DNA from: Bacteroidales bacterium
GTDB taxonomy: Bacteria > Bacteroidota > Bacteroidia > Bacteroidales > Lentimicrobiaceae
Reading direction: 5' to 3'
Assembly (NCBI GenBank): GCA_016709025.1
Contig: JADJEQ010000005.1
Location: 316,790-380,789 of the forward strand
Length of the DNA stretch: 64,000 nucleotides
Shown here piece after piece: positions 18,358-27,660 of this stretch. Made by a program: the position numbers and the translations under genes. The notes beneath the pieces were generated by a model that saw only the letters and a program-made list of their open reading frames with translations, was not told where the DNA came from and made no database searches. Position 1 is the first letter of the stretch; each line of letters opens with the position of its first letter.

Positions 18358-18970
18358 GGAAAATAAGTAAGAATCCAAAATCAGCGAATCAGAAATCAGC
18401 TATCAGAAACCATTAACCAGTAATCGGAAACCAGTAATCGGAAATCTGCAATCCAAAATCCAAACCGCAGCGAAGCGAAGGATACCCAAGGCCAATTTGC
18501 TAATCAGCGAATCCGCTAATCAGCTAATCATCCAATCCAAAAGCGAAGCGGAGGTCACCTAAGGTAAATCCGCAATCCGCAATCCGCAATCCGCAATCCG
18601 CAATCCAAACCGTAGCGAAGCGAAGGATACCCAAAGCCAATCTGCTAATTAGCTAATCTGCTAATCAGCTAATCATCCAATCCAAACCGGAGCGAAGCGG
18701 AGGACACCTAAGGTAAATCCGCAATCCGCAATCCGCAATCGCAATCCGCAATCCGTAAATCTGCAATCCGAAATCCGCAATCAGCAATCAGCAATCCGAA
18801 ATTCAAACCGGAGCGAAGCGAAGGATACCAAAAGCCAATCTCTTCTAGCAAATTAGCTAATCTGCTAATCAGCTAATCATCCAATCTAAACCGTAGCGAA
18901 GCGGAGGACACCTAAGGTAAATCCGAAATCCGCAATCCGCATTCCGAAATCTGAAATCCGAAATCCATTT
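18358..18970 (+). repeat. Higher-order repeat built of 7-8 bp words (AATCCGC, AGCTAATC)
   Basis: Blocks of (AATCCGC)n and (AGCTAATC)n are arranged in three larger units. Each starts with a conserved AACCG-AGCGAAGCGAAGGATAC element (18462, 18607, 18805) and includes a second AGCGAAGCGGAGG-CACCTAAGG element (about 18542, 18690, 18893). Unit spacings are 145 and 198 bp. The spacers are themselves repetitive, so this is not a CRISPR array. The repeat runs to within a few bases of the guaA promoter. Confidence 0.9.
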
Positions 18971-18974
18971 TTTC

Positions 18975-18982
18975 TATCTTTG
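18975..18982 (+). promoter_or_regulatory. guaA promoter -7 element (TATCTTTG), probably leaderless
   Basis: Perfect TAnnTTTG match ending only 4 bp before the guaA ATG (18987). With a normal -7 spacing, transcription would start at or next to the start codon, giving a leaderless or nearly leaderless mRNA. Confidence 0.6.
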
Positions 18983-18986
18983 CTCC

Positions 18987-20516
18987 ATGCAGGAAACCAT
19001 TCTTATTCTCGATTTCGGATCACAGTACACCCAACTTATAGCGCGCAGGGTGAGGGAGTTAAATGTTTATTGTGAGATCTATCCATTCAATAAAATCCCG
19101 GAAATTACACCCTGGATTAAAGGGGTCATCCTCTCCGGAAGCCCTTTTTCCGTCAGGGATAAAGATGCACCTTATCCCGACCTGTCAATAATGAGGGGAA
19201 AAGTGCCGGTTCTGGCTGTTTGCTATGGTGCCCAGTATCTCGCCCAGACTTCGGGCGGAGAAGTTATGGCTTCCAACACCAGGGAATACGGCCGCGCCAA
19301 TCTTGGGTTTATCGACATCACCAACCAACTGATGTCAGGCATGAGTGCCGGTAGCCAGGTGTGGATGTCGCATGGCGATACCATCCTGCACAAACCTGAT
19401 CATTTCAATGTCATTGCCAGCACGGCAGATGTCGAGATTGCAGGCTTCCAGGTTGAAAATGAACAAACCTGGGGCATTCAGTTTCACCCTGAAGTTTATC
19501 ATTCAACAGAAGGCGCATTATTACTGCGGAATTTTGTAGTTGGCATCTGTGGTTGTCACCAGCAATGGACCCCGGCTTCTTTCATCGATTCTACTATAGC
19601 TGAGTTAAAGCAAGCCCTTGGCAACGACAAAGTAGTCCTCGGACTCTCCGGTGGTGTTGATTCCTCGGTAGCTGCTGTTTTACTTCACAAGGCCATCGGT
19701 AAAAACCTGCATTGCATTTTTGTTGACAATGGGTTGCTGCGCAAGGACGAATTCTCAAAAGTACTTGATTCTTACCAGCATATGGGTCTGAATGTGAAGG
19801 GCGTGGATGCCGGTGATCGTTTTCTTTCGGCACTTGAAGGCATCAGTGAGCCCGAACAAAAACGGAAAGCCATTGGTAATGCGTTTATCGAAGTATTTGA
19901 TCATGAAGCACATCTGATCAGTGATGTAAAATGGCTGGCTCAGGGCACCATTTATCCCGATGTAATCGAATCCGTTTCGGTAAACGGTCCGTCTGCCACC
20001 ATTAAATCGCATCACAATGTAGGCGGATTGCCTGATTTTATGAAACTTAAAATAGTTGAACCGCTGAAAAGCCTCTTCAAGGATGAAGTTCGCAGGGTAG
20101 GGGCAGGACTGGAAATTGATCCCGATATCCTCAACCGTCACCCATTCCCCGGCCCCGGATTAGGCATCAGGATTTTAGGCGAAATTACCCGAGAGAAAAT
20201 ACGGATACTGCAGGAAGCCGATTCCATTTTTATAGATGGGTTAAAATCATCGGGGCTTTATAAGGAAGTATGGCAGGCTGCCGTGGTTCTTTTACCGGTT
20301 AAATCGGTAGGGGTAATGGGCGATGAGCGCACTTACGAGTTTGTGGTTGCGCTGCGTGCAGTAGGATCAACCGATGGAATGACTGCTGACTGGTCGCACC
20401 TGCCTTATGAATTTCTGGCAAGGGTTTCCAACGATATTATCAATAAGGTTAAAGGGGTTAACAGGGTTGTTTACGACATAAGTTCAAAGCCACCTGCAAC
20501 CATTGAATGGGAGTAA
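18987..20516 (+). CDS. guaA: GMP synthase (glutamine-hydrolysing)
   Basis: A 509-residue cytosolic enzyme converting XMP, glutamine and ATP to GMP in purine synthesis. The class I glutamine amidotransferase domain (about 1-190) has catalytic Cys79 (AVCYGAQ), His167 and Glu169 (FHPEV). The ATP-pyrophosphatase domain has the P-loop SGGVDSS at 221-227. The C-terminal dimerisation domain contains RHPFPGPGLGIR and ends PPATIEWE, as is usual for the family. Length and start are standard. The stop overlaps the start of the LysM-protein gene by 10 bp, so the two form one transcript. A long repeat array lies directly upstream. Confidence 0.97.
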   Translation: MQETILILDFGSQYTQLIARRVRELNVYCEIYPFNKIPEITPWIKGVILSGSPFSVRDKDAPYPDLSIMRGKVPVLAVCYGAQYLAQTSGGEVMASNTREYGRANLGFIDITNQLMSGMSAGSQVWMSHGDTILHKPDHFNVIASTADVEIAGFQVENEQTWGIQFHPEVYHSTEGALLLRNFVVGICGCHQQWTPASFIDSTIAELKQALGNDKVVLGLSGGVDSSVAAVLLHKAIGKNLHCIFVDNGLLRKDEFSKVLDSYQHMGLNVKGVDAGDRFLSALEGISEPEQKRKAIGNAFIEVFDHEAHLISDVKWLAQGTIYPDVIESVSVNGPSATIKSHHNVGGLPDFMKLKIVEPLKSLFKDEVRRVGAGLEIDPDILNRHPFPGPGLGIRILGEITREKIRILQEADSIFIDGLKSSGLYKEVWQAAVVLLPVKSVGVMGDERTYEFVVALRAVGSTDGMTADWSHLPYEFLARVSNDIINKVKGVNRVVYDISSKPPATIEWE

Positions 20517-22654
20517 CAGCCGGTAAAATTTTTAAAACAGTTGATGTGAGAAGGACTTTAATAGCATTGGTTTTTTGTCTGATTCCGGCAATCAGCCTTT
20601 TTGCCCAGGAGCAAAAAGTAAAGAAGTCGGATATTGTTGAGACCCTGAGGGGCGTGCCTTACTACATTCATTTTGTGAATACAGGCGAAACCATTCAGGC
20701 CATTGCTGAAGCATATGATGTTACACCAGAGGAAATTACCATGGCAAATCCGGAAATTGCCGGAGGGCTGAAGAAAAATCAGGTTCTCAAAATTCAGGTA
20801 AAAACAGCTGCTGAAAATCCCACAAAGATTATTGAACCATTACCGGAAAAAGAAAAGCAAAATCAGGCCAGTACACCAATAAGGGAGGGCAAGGTACACT
20901 CTGTTGAGCCAAAGGAAACATGGTATGGCATTTCGCGGTTATACCAGGTTCCAGTGAAAGACCTGATTTCAGCCAATCCGGGGATTGATACCCTCAAGAT
21001 TGGGATGCAGATATCCATTCCTGAGGTGATTGTGGAAAAACAACCCCAGGTCAGTGCCGGATTTCTTCAGCATACAGTCCTGGCAAAGGAGACACTCTTC
21101 AGCCTTTCGAAAAGATACAATGTTACCATCGATGAACTGTACCGCCATAACCCTGTCCTGACAGAAGGGCTTAAAACCGGGCAGATACTGAATATTCCCG
21201 ACAGGTCCGGGACTAATTCCGGAACTGTTGATGTGCAGGTTAAACCTAAACAACAGGAACCACAGGAAAAGAAAACCGAAGCCGGAAAAGAAGTAAAATA
21301 TACGGAGCACATTGTTCTGAAAAAGGAAACCCTATACAGCATTTCAAAAAAGTACGATGTTGAAGTGGATGATATTCTAAAAGCCAATCCGGGTCTGTCA
21401 GGTGAGCTGGAGAAGAACCAGGTACTCCGGATTCCTGTACCCGTCCCGGTTCCGGCCGTTGAGCAGGCACAACCGGTTCCAGTAACTCCGGAAGAACCCT
21501 TAAAGGTGCCCGATCACAATGTTGCCGGGCCCTGCAGCCCTTTAAGCGGCAGAAATCAGCAATACAATGTTGCACTCCTTATTCCTTTTATGCTTGAGGA
21601 AGCCGATAGCATTTCACTCGGAGATCCCGCTTCATTACGCTTACCTTCTGATTACCGTTCACTGAGCTTTATTCAGTTTTACGAGGGAGCACTCATTGCC
21701 ATCGATTCCCTGTCGAAGGCAGGTATGAATGTTAAGGTTCATGTTTTTGATGCCGACGCCGGTGAGCATGTTACCAAAACCCGCCGCATTCTGGCAAATC
21801 CTGAAATGGCCGCAGTTGACCTGATCATCGGGCCTTTTTTCGCAAAAAGCTTCGAAATGGTTGCTGAGTTTGCTGCCAGTCACTCCATTCCGGTAGTCAA
21901 TCCCCTGTCTCAAAGAAGTGAAATTCTCAATGAGAATCCTTATGTTTTTAAGGCTCAGCCTTCTGCATGGAGCCAGTACAATGAAACTGCACGTTATATT
22001 GCCAATAATTTCAGCAATGCCAACATATTGATTATCCGGCGCAATGCCGACGAAAACAGTGGTATGGCTGCGACAATCAAATCGTCGGTTACTAAATTCA
22101 GTTCCGGGAATGCCAGCATTAAGGAGGCAATTTATAGCCAGTCGTTTGACGCAGGATTGCTGAATAACCTGGTAGCCGGTAAAAAGAATGTAGTGATCAT
22201 GCTCACCTCCGACAAAGCACTGCTTCCTGCATTGCTGAGGAAATTGAACGATGCAAGGGCAAAATACGATATCACACTCTTCGGGCTTCCTGATTGGGAA
22301 GATCTCGAACTCGACAGCCATTATCTCCTCAATCTTGATACTCATCTCTACAATGCCTGGTTTGTTGATTACAGCCGGCAAAATGTACAGGACTTTGTCA
22401 GAAATTTCAACGAGCGTTTTAAAGCTGAGCCCGAACAAATAGCCCATGCATTTCTGGGCTATGATGTCAGTTTGTATTTTCTAAACAGCCTTTTCAATTA
22501 TGGCAGGGGATTCAGCAACTGCCTCGATAGTGCCGGCTATAAAGGACTCAGTACCGGATTTAGCTTCTGGAAAACTGAAGGTGGCGGATATGAGAATACT
22601 GCTTCTTCCGTATATGAGTTGAAAGACTACAAGCGTAAACTAGTCAACAGGTAA
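20507..22654 (+). CDS. LysM-repeat protein with periplasmic-binding-protein-like domain
   Basis: A 715-residue exported protein. The start is the ATG at 20507 inside the guaA stop region; a GTG about 17 codons later (before RRTLIALVFCL) would shorten the n-region. After the signal sequence come four LysM modules (near residues 50-100, 125-170, 180-228 and 260-307), each with the (K/G)ET-x6-Y-V-x-L pattern and an ANPG/HNP turn. LysM binds peptidoglycan glycans. Residues about 345-700 resemble a type 1 periplasmic binding protein (LivJ-like; LLIPFMLEEAD, DLIIGPFFAKSFEMVAEFA). Such proteins are widespread in Bacteroidota as wall-associated receptors without a cognate permease, and none is nearby. 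Linkage to guaA appears positional. Confidence 0.85.
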   Translation: MGVTAGKIFKTVDVRRTLIALVFCLIPAISLFAQEQKVKKSDIVETLRGVPYYIHFVNTGETIQAIAEAYDVTPEEITMANPEIAGGLKKNQVLKIQVKTAAENPTKIIEPLPEKEKQNQASTPIREGKVHSVEPKETWYGISRLYQVPVKDLISANPGIDTLKIGMQISIPEVIVEKQPQVSAGFLQHTVLAKETLFSLSKRYNVTIDELYRHNPVLTEGLKTGQILNIPDRSGTNSGTVDVQVKPKQQEPQEKKTEAGKEVKYTEHIVLKKETLYSISKKYDVEVDDILKANPGLSGELEKNQVLRIPVPVPVPAVEQAQPVPVTPEEPLKVPDHNVAGPCSPLSGRNQQYNVALLIPFMLEEADSISLGDPASLRLPSDYRSLSFIQFYEGALIAIDSLSKAGMNVKVHVFDADAGEHVTKTRRILANPEMAAVDLIIGPFFAKSFEMVAEFAASHSIPVVNPLSQRSEILNENPYVFKAQPSAWSQYNETARYIANNFSNANILIIRRNADENSGMAATIKSSVTKFSSGNASIKEAIYSQSFDAGLLNNLVAGKKNVVIMLTSDKALLPALLRKLNDARAKYDITLFGLPDWEDLELDSHYLLNLDTHLYNAWFVDYSRQNVQDFVRNFNERFKAEPEQIAHAFLGYDVSLYFLNSLFNYGRGFSNCLDSAGYKGLSTGFSFWKTEGGGYENTASSVYELKDYKRKLVNR

Positions 22655-22786
22655 TCAACTGGATAATCGGTTAAACTGTCCTTCTGTTTTGATGACTTTC
22701 TAATCTGGAGTGTGGTCAGCTAAAGCCCAATCTGATTGGTGACTTTACGAATTAGCAACTTTCTGCAGCTGTTAAAGACATTCACG

Positions 22787-23812
22787 ATGATGAAAAAAGC
22801 AATATTTTTAATTTTAGGAGCAGTTTTCACTTCGTGTTCATTTGCACAATTCCCCGTCTCAACAGATAGTTTATATACATTTATCAAATCAAATTCGGTT
22901 TTTAGAAATACAATTGACTGGACACCGGTTGACATAACTTTTAAAGAGGAGATTAACAAAGCACTTTCACTTCGCGACACAATGAATTGTTTTGTATCGG
23001 TGTTGGAAAGTTTAAATGATTTTCATTCCCAAATCTATTTAAACAATCAGTATTACGGAAACTACCCGGGCTATGATGATACTACACTTGCGTGGATCAG
23101 ACCGTTAAACGACAAAGCAATTTTGTCAACAAACATGATCCGTACGGCAACTCTGGCAGGTCAGATTGCCTATATAGGAGTCCCTGCTTTTCAGGCCTTT
23201 AATACGCAAGAAATCAATTTTTTAGCTCAATCATTGTACGATAGTATTGACAAATTTGATTCAGCATCAGTAAAAGGATGGATCATTGATCTCCGGCTAA
23301 ATGGAGGTGGAAATATTTATCCCATGCTGGCCGGACTTAGTTCTATATTGGGGAACAATATTGTTGGATATGAAACAGATATTTTTGACAGTATTACAAG
23401 AAAATGGGAAATCAAAAATGGGAATTTTATGATTGGAGGCTACCAGGCCACTGATATAAAAGCCAGGCAAAAACCAAAATTTCAAAATAACCCTGTCGTT
23501 GTTTTAATAGGACCTGTTACAAAAAGTTCGGGAAGTATGACGGGAATCGCATTTAAGAAAAGACCTGCAACAATTTTCGTAGGAGAGCCAACCGCTGATG
23601 GATACACAACTTCAAACGGATATTTTCAATTTGCTCCCAATCTGACACTCAATTTTGCAACAAATTTCGTAGCTGACCGGGAACTGAATATTTATAAAAC
23701 CAGGGTAAGTCCGGATATTACGGTATATCATGGTGATAACTTTGACGACTTGTCAAAAGATGAAAAAGTTAAGAGGGCTATTCAATGGATTTCAAAGAAT
23801 AACATCCGCTGA
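22787..23812 (+). CDS. S41-family (C-terminal processing/tricorn-like) serine peptidase
   Basis: A 341-residue exported protein read from the ATG at 22787. Earlier in-frame start codons would add residues in front of the signal sequence. MMKKAIFLILGAVFTSCSFAQ can be read as a signal peptidase I site (SFAQ) or as a lipoprotein Cys17. S41 signatures: WIIDLRLNGGGN (about 165-176), nucleophile region KSSGSMTG (246-253; Ser247/248), and GEPTADGYTTSNG after it. No PDZ domain is seen, so it is a small two-lobed form rather than a Ctp protease. The substrate is unknown. The upstream gap of about 130 bp contains no clear promoter. Confidence 0.85.
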   Translation: MMKKAIFLILGAVFTSCSFAQFPVSTDSLYTFIKSNSVFRNTIDWTPVDITFKEEINKALSLRDTMNCFVSVLESLNDFHSQIYLNNQYYGNYPGYDDTTLAWIRPLNDKAILSTNMIRTATLAGQIAYIGVPAFQAFNTQEINFLAQSLYDSIDKFDSASVKGWIIDLRLNGGGNIYPMLAGLSSILGNNIVGYETDIFDSITRKWEIKNGNFMIGGYQATDIKARQKPKFQNNPVVVLIGPVTKSSGSMTGIAFKKRPATIFVGEPTADGYTTSNGYFQFAPNLTLNFATNFVADRELNIYKTRVSPDITVYHGDNFDDLSKDEKVKRAIQWISKNNIR

Positions 23813-23871
23813 CATTTTTCAATAGTTCTATAAATTTTTACATTGGTGACCGGTTGAATATTTGAAGATTC

Positions 23872-23999
23872 CTCACTTCGTTCGGAATGACAAGGCTTTC
23901 AGGTATTATGATAAAACAGAGGGGGTGGTTGGAAGCGGAGCCTCCAACCACCCCCTCAATAGAAACATTAACTATCTTTCATTCCGAACGAAGTGAGAA
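23872..23999. repeat. Nested inverted-repeat element (MITE/REP-like)
   Basis: Outer arms CTCACTTCGTTCGGAATG (23874-23891) and its exact reverse complement (about 23980-23997) flank a second perfect hairpin: a 15-bp stem of GAGGGGGTGGTTGGA with a 9-base loop, about 23927-23965. There is no coding capacity. Outer arms of this kind are a common dispersed repeat in Bacteroidota. It sits between the convergent S41 peptidase and metal-transporter genes. Confidence 0.8.
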
Positions 24000-24105
24000 A
24001 CCGAAGGTAATCTCAGATTCATTTTTTGACTTTTTAAATTTTAACCAGACACTATTGAAATTTTTATCTACCTAAAACCTGTCTGACAACATAAGCCGGC
24101 ATGAC

Positions 24106-24951
24106 TTAACTGCCTTGTTGTTTCCGTATATCAGCACGAATCATCAGGCTCTGAATAGCTTTGGCAATGCCGAAAATCAATACAAAGGCAAAGATAATAG
24201 TGGCCCCGGAAGGAATGTTCCAAAAATAGGAAACCAGCAATCCGGAAATTGACCCGATGATTCCTATCAATATCGAAAGAAAAATAATCGACCTGAAATT
24301 ATTGGTAAACAGATTCGCAGTCGATTGAGGAATCGTAAGGAAGGAAATTACCAGGATAATCCCTACTACTCTGATATTCAAAACAATAGTTAGAGCTACC
24401 AGGCTGATTAACAGGTATTTGAACAACTGAACCGGTGCTTTGTGGGCGCGGGCATACTCTTCATCAAATGCAATAAAAAGAATAAGGTGGTAAAATCCGG
24501 CAAAGAAAACTGCCAGAAAGAGAGCCAGGGCAGCCATCAGCCAGAGATCAGTCGAGCCTACAGTAAGTATGCTTCCAAACAGGTACGACATAAGGTTAGG
24601 TGCATAGCCGGGGGTGATGAAGATAAAAATAATACCCAATGCCATACCCAGTGACCAAAGGATACCAATGGCGGAATCTTCACGGATTTTCGAGCGGCTT
24701 GAAACGAATTCAATACCAATGGCCGAGAGAATGCTGAAAACAGCAGCCCCTGCTACCGGGTTCATACCAAGAAACCAGGCGATGCCGATGCCTCCGAAAG
24801 AGGCATGGGTAATGCCGCCGCTGATAAATACCATGCGCCTGGCTACAATGTAGGTTCCGGCAATACCGCAGGTAATGCTTGCCAGCAGGGCGGCCAGCAG
24901 CGAGTTAGTGAAAAAACTGTATTGAAGAAGATCGAAAATATTTTCACTCAT
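24106..24951 (-). CDS. znuB: Metal (zinc/manganese) ABC transporter permease
   Basis: A 281-residue integral membrane protein of the ABC-3 family with about eight predicted helices. It contains the N-terminal MVFISGGITHASFGGIG segment typical of ZnuB/MntB permeases. It is the third gene of a minus-strand set (binding lipoprotein, ATPase, permease), and its start overlaps the ATPase stop by 8 bp, indicating translational coupling. It forms the inner-membrane channel for the metal delivered by the binding protein. Zinc is favoured by the His-rich loops in both partner proteins, but manganese cannot be excluded. Confidence 0.9.
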   Translation of the reverse strand: MSENIFDLLQYSFFTNSLLAALLASITCGIAGTYIVARRMVFISGGITHASFGGIGIAWFLGMNPVAGAAVFSILSAIGIEFVSSRSKIREDSAIGILWSLGMALGIIFIFITPGYAPNLMSYLFGSILTVGSTDLWLMAALALFLAVFFAGFYHLILFIAFDEEYARAHKAPVQLFKYLLISLVALTIVLNIRVVGIILVISFLTIPQSTANLFTNNFRSIIFLSILIGIIGSISGLLVSYFWNIPSGATIIFAFVLIFGIAKAIQSLMIRADIRKQQGS

Positions 24952-25705
24952 GGTGATGCGTATGAATGTGTTCGCCCAGCACAGTATGCGGCACTTCGCC
25001 GTGGGTGATCAGCTGAATGGGACAATTGTAGGCTGCCAGCTGGCTTTGCGTGATGATGTTCGAGCGGTGATAATGAAGGTTGCGGTTAACGCAGGCTATG
25101 GTCTTCACATAGCTGGTAATGGTTCCCACATCGTGCGATACCATCAGGATGGCCATGGTTTTGTTCAGTTCACCCAGCAGCGCATAGAGGTCATGTTCGA
25201 ATTTATTGTCAACAAAGGTGTTTGGTTCATCAAGGATCAATAGTTTAGGATTGGCGATGATTGCCCTCCCCAGGTATACCCGTTGCATCTGCCCGCCCGA
25301 CAGATCGCCAATGCTCTTACGGTGCAGGTGTTTAATGCCCATCAGCCCGAGGATTTCCATCGCCTTGTCCCTGTCAGACCTGGTATAAGCCCTGAAGCCT
25401 TGTTTCACCGACATCAGCCCCGAAAGCACCACTTCCAGAACTGTAATAGGAAATTTTTTATCGGTCTGGCTAACCTGTGGAAGATAGCCGATCAGATTGC
25501 GTTCGCCCGGATCATGAAAAACAATGCTTCCATGCATGGGCTTAATAAGCCCGAGGATTAACTTAACCAGGGTCGTTTTACCTCCGCCGTTAGGGCCGAT
25601 AACGCCTATAAAATCGAGGTCAGCAATGGTGAGATTGATGCCCTTCAGCACCATATCCCCGTCGTATCCGGCACTAATATCGCGTAATTCAAGTATTTCA
25701 GCCAT
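24944..25705 (-). CDS. znuC: Metal ABC transporter ATP-binding protein
   Basis: A 253-residue ABC ATPase with Walker A GPNGGGKTT, Q-loop GYLPQ, signature LSGGQMQR, Walker B LLILDEP with NTFVD, and switch His in MVSHD. The tail ends in a His-rich stretch (HIHTHHHE) that could bind metal. It powers the adjacent permease. It overlaps the permease gene by 8 bp and lies 14 bp after the binding-protein gene, so all three form one operon. Confidence 0.93.
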   Translation of the reverse strand: MAEILELRDISAGYDGDMVLKGINLTIADLDFIGVIGPNGGGKTTLVKLILGLIKPMHGSIVFHDPGERNLIGYLPQVSQTDKKFPITVLEVVLSGLMSVKQGFRAYTRSDRDKAMEILGLMGIKHLHRKSIGDLSGGQMQRVYLGRAIIANPKLLILDEPNTFVDNKFEHDLYALLGELNKTMAILMVSHDVGTITSYVKTIACVNRNLHYHRSNIITQSQLAAYNCPIQLITHGEVPHTVLGEHIHTHHHE

Positions 25706-25719
25706 CCGGATTGTTATAA

Positions 25720-26604
25720 TTATTGTTCTTTAGCCGACAAAGCAATTTTTTTTGCGATGGATTTCAGATTATTGCTCCAGTCGGGCGAAGAGGGGTTGAA
25801 CTCTTCAACTTTTGCATTTATCTGACCGGCAATGGTTGCTGCGCTCTGTTTGTTGAATTGAGATGAGATAAAAATCGTCCGGATGTTTTTTGCCCTTGCA
25901 AGATCAATCAATTCCTTCATGTAAGCGGGACTGGGCTCTTTGCCTTCCTGCTCAATGGCAATCTGATGAAGGTTATAATCACGGGCGAAATAACCCAATG
26001 AAGGATGGTAGATCATAAAACTTTCGGTTCCGGCTGAACTGAGAATATTCCTGATCTCCTGGTCGAGTGAATCGAGAGAAGTAGTAAAAAGGCTATGGTT
26101 GCTTTTGTAAAATCCGGCATTCTCAGGATCAACTTCAATCAGTCCTTTCAGCATATTAGCAGCCTGAACCCTGACTCCCGATACAGAAAGCCACGTATGA
26201 GGATCAATACCACCTTCATGTATATGATCGCCATGCTCGTGGGCTTCACCACTCATCAGATCATAACCTTCAGAGGTGTCGAAGATTTTCATTCCGCGAT
26301 TGCTTTCAGCCAGTTTGCCGAGCCAGCTCTTCTCCACATCGAGGTGACCAACTTTAAAATAAACTGCCGAATTGCCGGTTTCTATCATTTGCCTTGCTGT
26401 GGGTTCATAGGTCTCGTGGTTCGCTTCCTCCGGAATCAGCACATTGATGCGGAATTTATCTCCGGCTATCTTTTCAAGGATGTATTTCTGGGGAAGAATG
26501 GTTACAGTAGCTGTTTTATCAGCAGATTCCGACCGGCCCCTGTTCTGGCATGACCAGAGTCCTGTTAAAAGCAGAATCAGGATAAATGTAAACGCACGAA
26601 TCAT
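25720..26604 (-). CDS. znuA: Zinc-binding substrate lipoprotein of the ABC transporter
   Basis: A 294-residue cluster A-I binding protein. The lipobox LWSC (Cys19) anchors it, and in this phylum it may sit at the inner membrane facing the periplasm. Metal-site candidates include His63 (ANHETYEP), the mobile His-rich loop GEAHEHGDHIHE (119-130), His136 in DPHTWLS, and a later His in YHPSLGY. The His-rich loop is typical of zinc rather than manganese carriers. It is the first gene of the operon. No clear Zur box was found, and the best -7 match on this strand (about 26671-26664) has one mismatch. Confidence 0.92.
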   Translation of the reverse strand: MIRAFTFILILLLTGLWSCQNRGRSESADKTATVTILPQKYILEKIAGDKFRINVLIPEEANHETYEPTARQMIETGNSAVYFKVGHLDVEKSWLGKLAESNRGMKIFDTSEGYDLMSGEAHEHGDHIHEGGIDPHTWLSVSGVRVQAANMLKGLIEVDPENAGFYKSNHSLFTTSLDSLDQEIRNILSSAGTESFMIYHPSLGYFARDYNLHQIAIEQEGKEPSPAYMKELIDLARAKNIRTIFISSQFNKQSAATIAGQINAKVEEFNPSSPDWSNNLKSIAKKIALSAKEQ

Positions 26605-27060
26605 ATATTCAAGGAGTTAACACCGTTGAGGGCAAAAAATAGTTCCTGTTTTGAACGGATTTGCGAAATTACTAAATTTTCAGGAGTCCCGGTCGTTTTT
26701 GAAGTCCCTTTAAGTGGCTCTCTTTAATTATTTCAATGGCTATTTCGAATTATTATCTGCAGGCAACAACAAACAGCTGTCTTCATTGTTAAAGAAAACT
26801 GTTATTGCTTTCACAAAATATCAGGTGTCGGAATGTCCCTGATGCTGCACCGGATTTTAATTGTTTTTCAGATTTTTTATGTTTCATTGGATGGCTTATT
26901 GTGAATCAATTAACAATGAAAATTTATATCTAAATGATTTGAAATACTTATATTAAACACAAAATCAATGATTTAACATCATAAATTTGTATTGAAAAAT
27001 TAATTTTCCGGATCGGAAATATCCTTTAAATTTGCCTGTTAATTAGATAAAACGCTGAAT
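26605..27060. promoter_or_regulatory. Divergent intergenic region; candidate V-ATPase promoters
   Basis: AT-rich and without genes. On the + strand two perfect TAAATTTG (TAnnTTTG) elements lie at 26982-26989 and 27027-27034. The second is 26 bp before the atpE ATG and is the better candidate for the V-ATPase operon. The left part must contain the znuA promoter, but no convincing element was recognised. Confidence 0.5.
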
Positions 27061-27660
27061 ATGGAAAATAAACTTCAGGAACTCACCCGGAAGATTTACG
27101 ATGAAGGAATTGAAAAAGCCCGTCAGGAAGCGGCGGTTATATTGGAGGAAGCCCGCAAACAAGCGGAATCAGTAACCCTGAGTGCCCGCAAAGAGGCTGA
27201 AGAAATCCGGAAAAAGGCACAAAGCGATGCCGAAGAGATACAACGGAATGCCCGGTCGGAAGTCAGCATGTCATCGAAACAGGCTGTCAGTGCCATCCGC
27301 CAACAAATAGCCTCCTTGATTACGGCAAAAGTGGTAGATGCTCCGGTTAAGGATGCTATTTCCGACAAAGCCTTTATTGGTAGCCTAATCAGCAAAGCCC
27401 TGGAGAATTTTAACAGCAATGCTGCCCTGGTTTTGCCTGCCGCAGATGAAAAATCGCTGGAGAAATATTTTGGCAACCGCATCAATCAGGTAATCACAGC
27501 CGGGGTAGACGTTACTTTTGACGAGAAAATCAAAGGCGGGTTTAAAATCGGACCCAAGGATAACAGCTATGTCATAAGTTTTACGGACGAGGATTTCCAG
27601 GCTTTTTTCCGCTCCTTTATGCGCCCACGGACCATTAACCTTTTATTCGGTGCTGAATAA
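27061..27660 (+). CDS. atpE: V-type ATP synthase subunit E (peripheral stalk)
   Basis: A 199-residue soluble subunit. Residues about 10-95 are an Ala/Glu/Lys-rich heptad coiled coil (ARQEAAVILEEARKQAE ...) and the C-terminal half is the globular head (GGFKIGPKDNSYVISFTDED). It forms the peripheral stalk that holds the catalytic head. It is first in the operon, and its TAATG stop/start overlaps the next gene by 1 bp. No separate subunit G/H stalk gene is present, as in the chlamydial and spirochaetal operons. Confidence 0.9.
   Translation: MENKLQELTRKIYDEGIEKARQEAAVILEEARKQAESVTLSARKEAEEIRKKAQSDAEEIQRNARSEVSMSSKQAVSAIRQQIASLITAKVVDAPVKDAISDKAFIGSLISKALENFNSNAALVLPAADEKSLEKYFGNRINQVITAGVDVTFDEKIKGGFKIGPKDNSYVISFTDEDFQAFFRSFMRPRTINLLFGAE

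Noticed and set aside
18400..18960. CRISPR-like regular repeats
   Set aside because: Units are unequal (145 and 198 bp), spacers are themselves repetitive 7-8 bp words, and no cas genes are nearby.
21659..22447. 262-residue - strand frame
   Set aside because: Antisense shadow of the LysM/periplasmic-binding protein gene.
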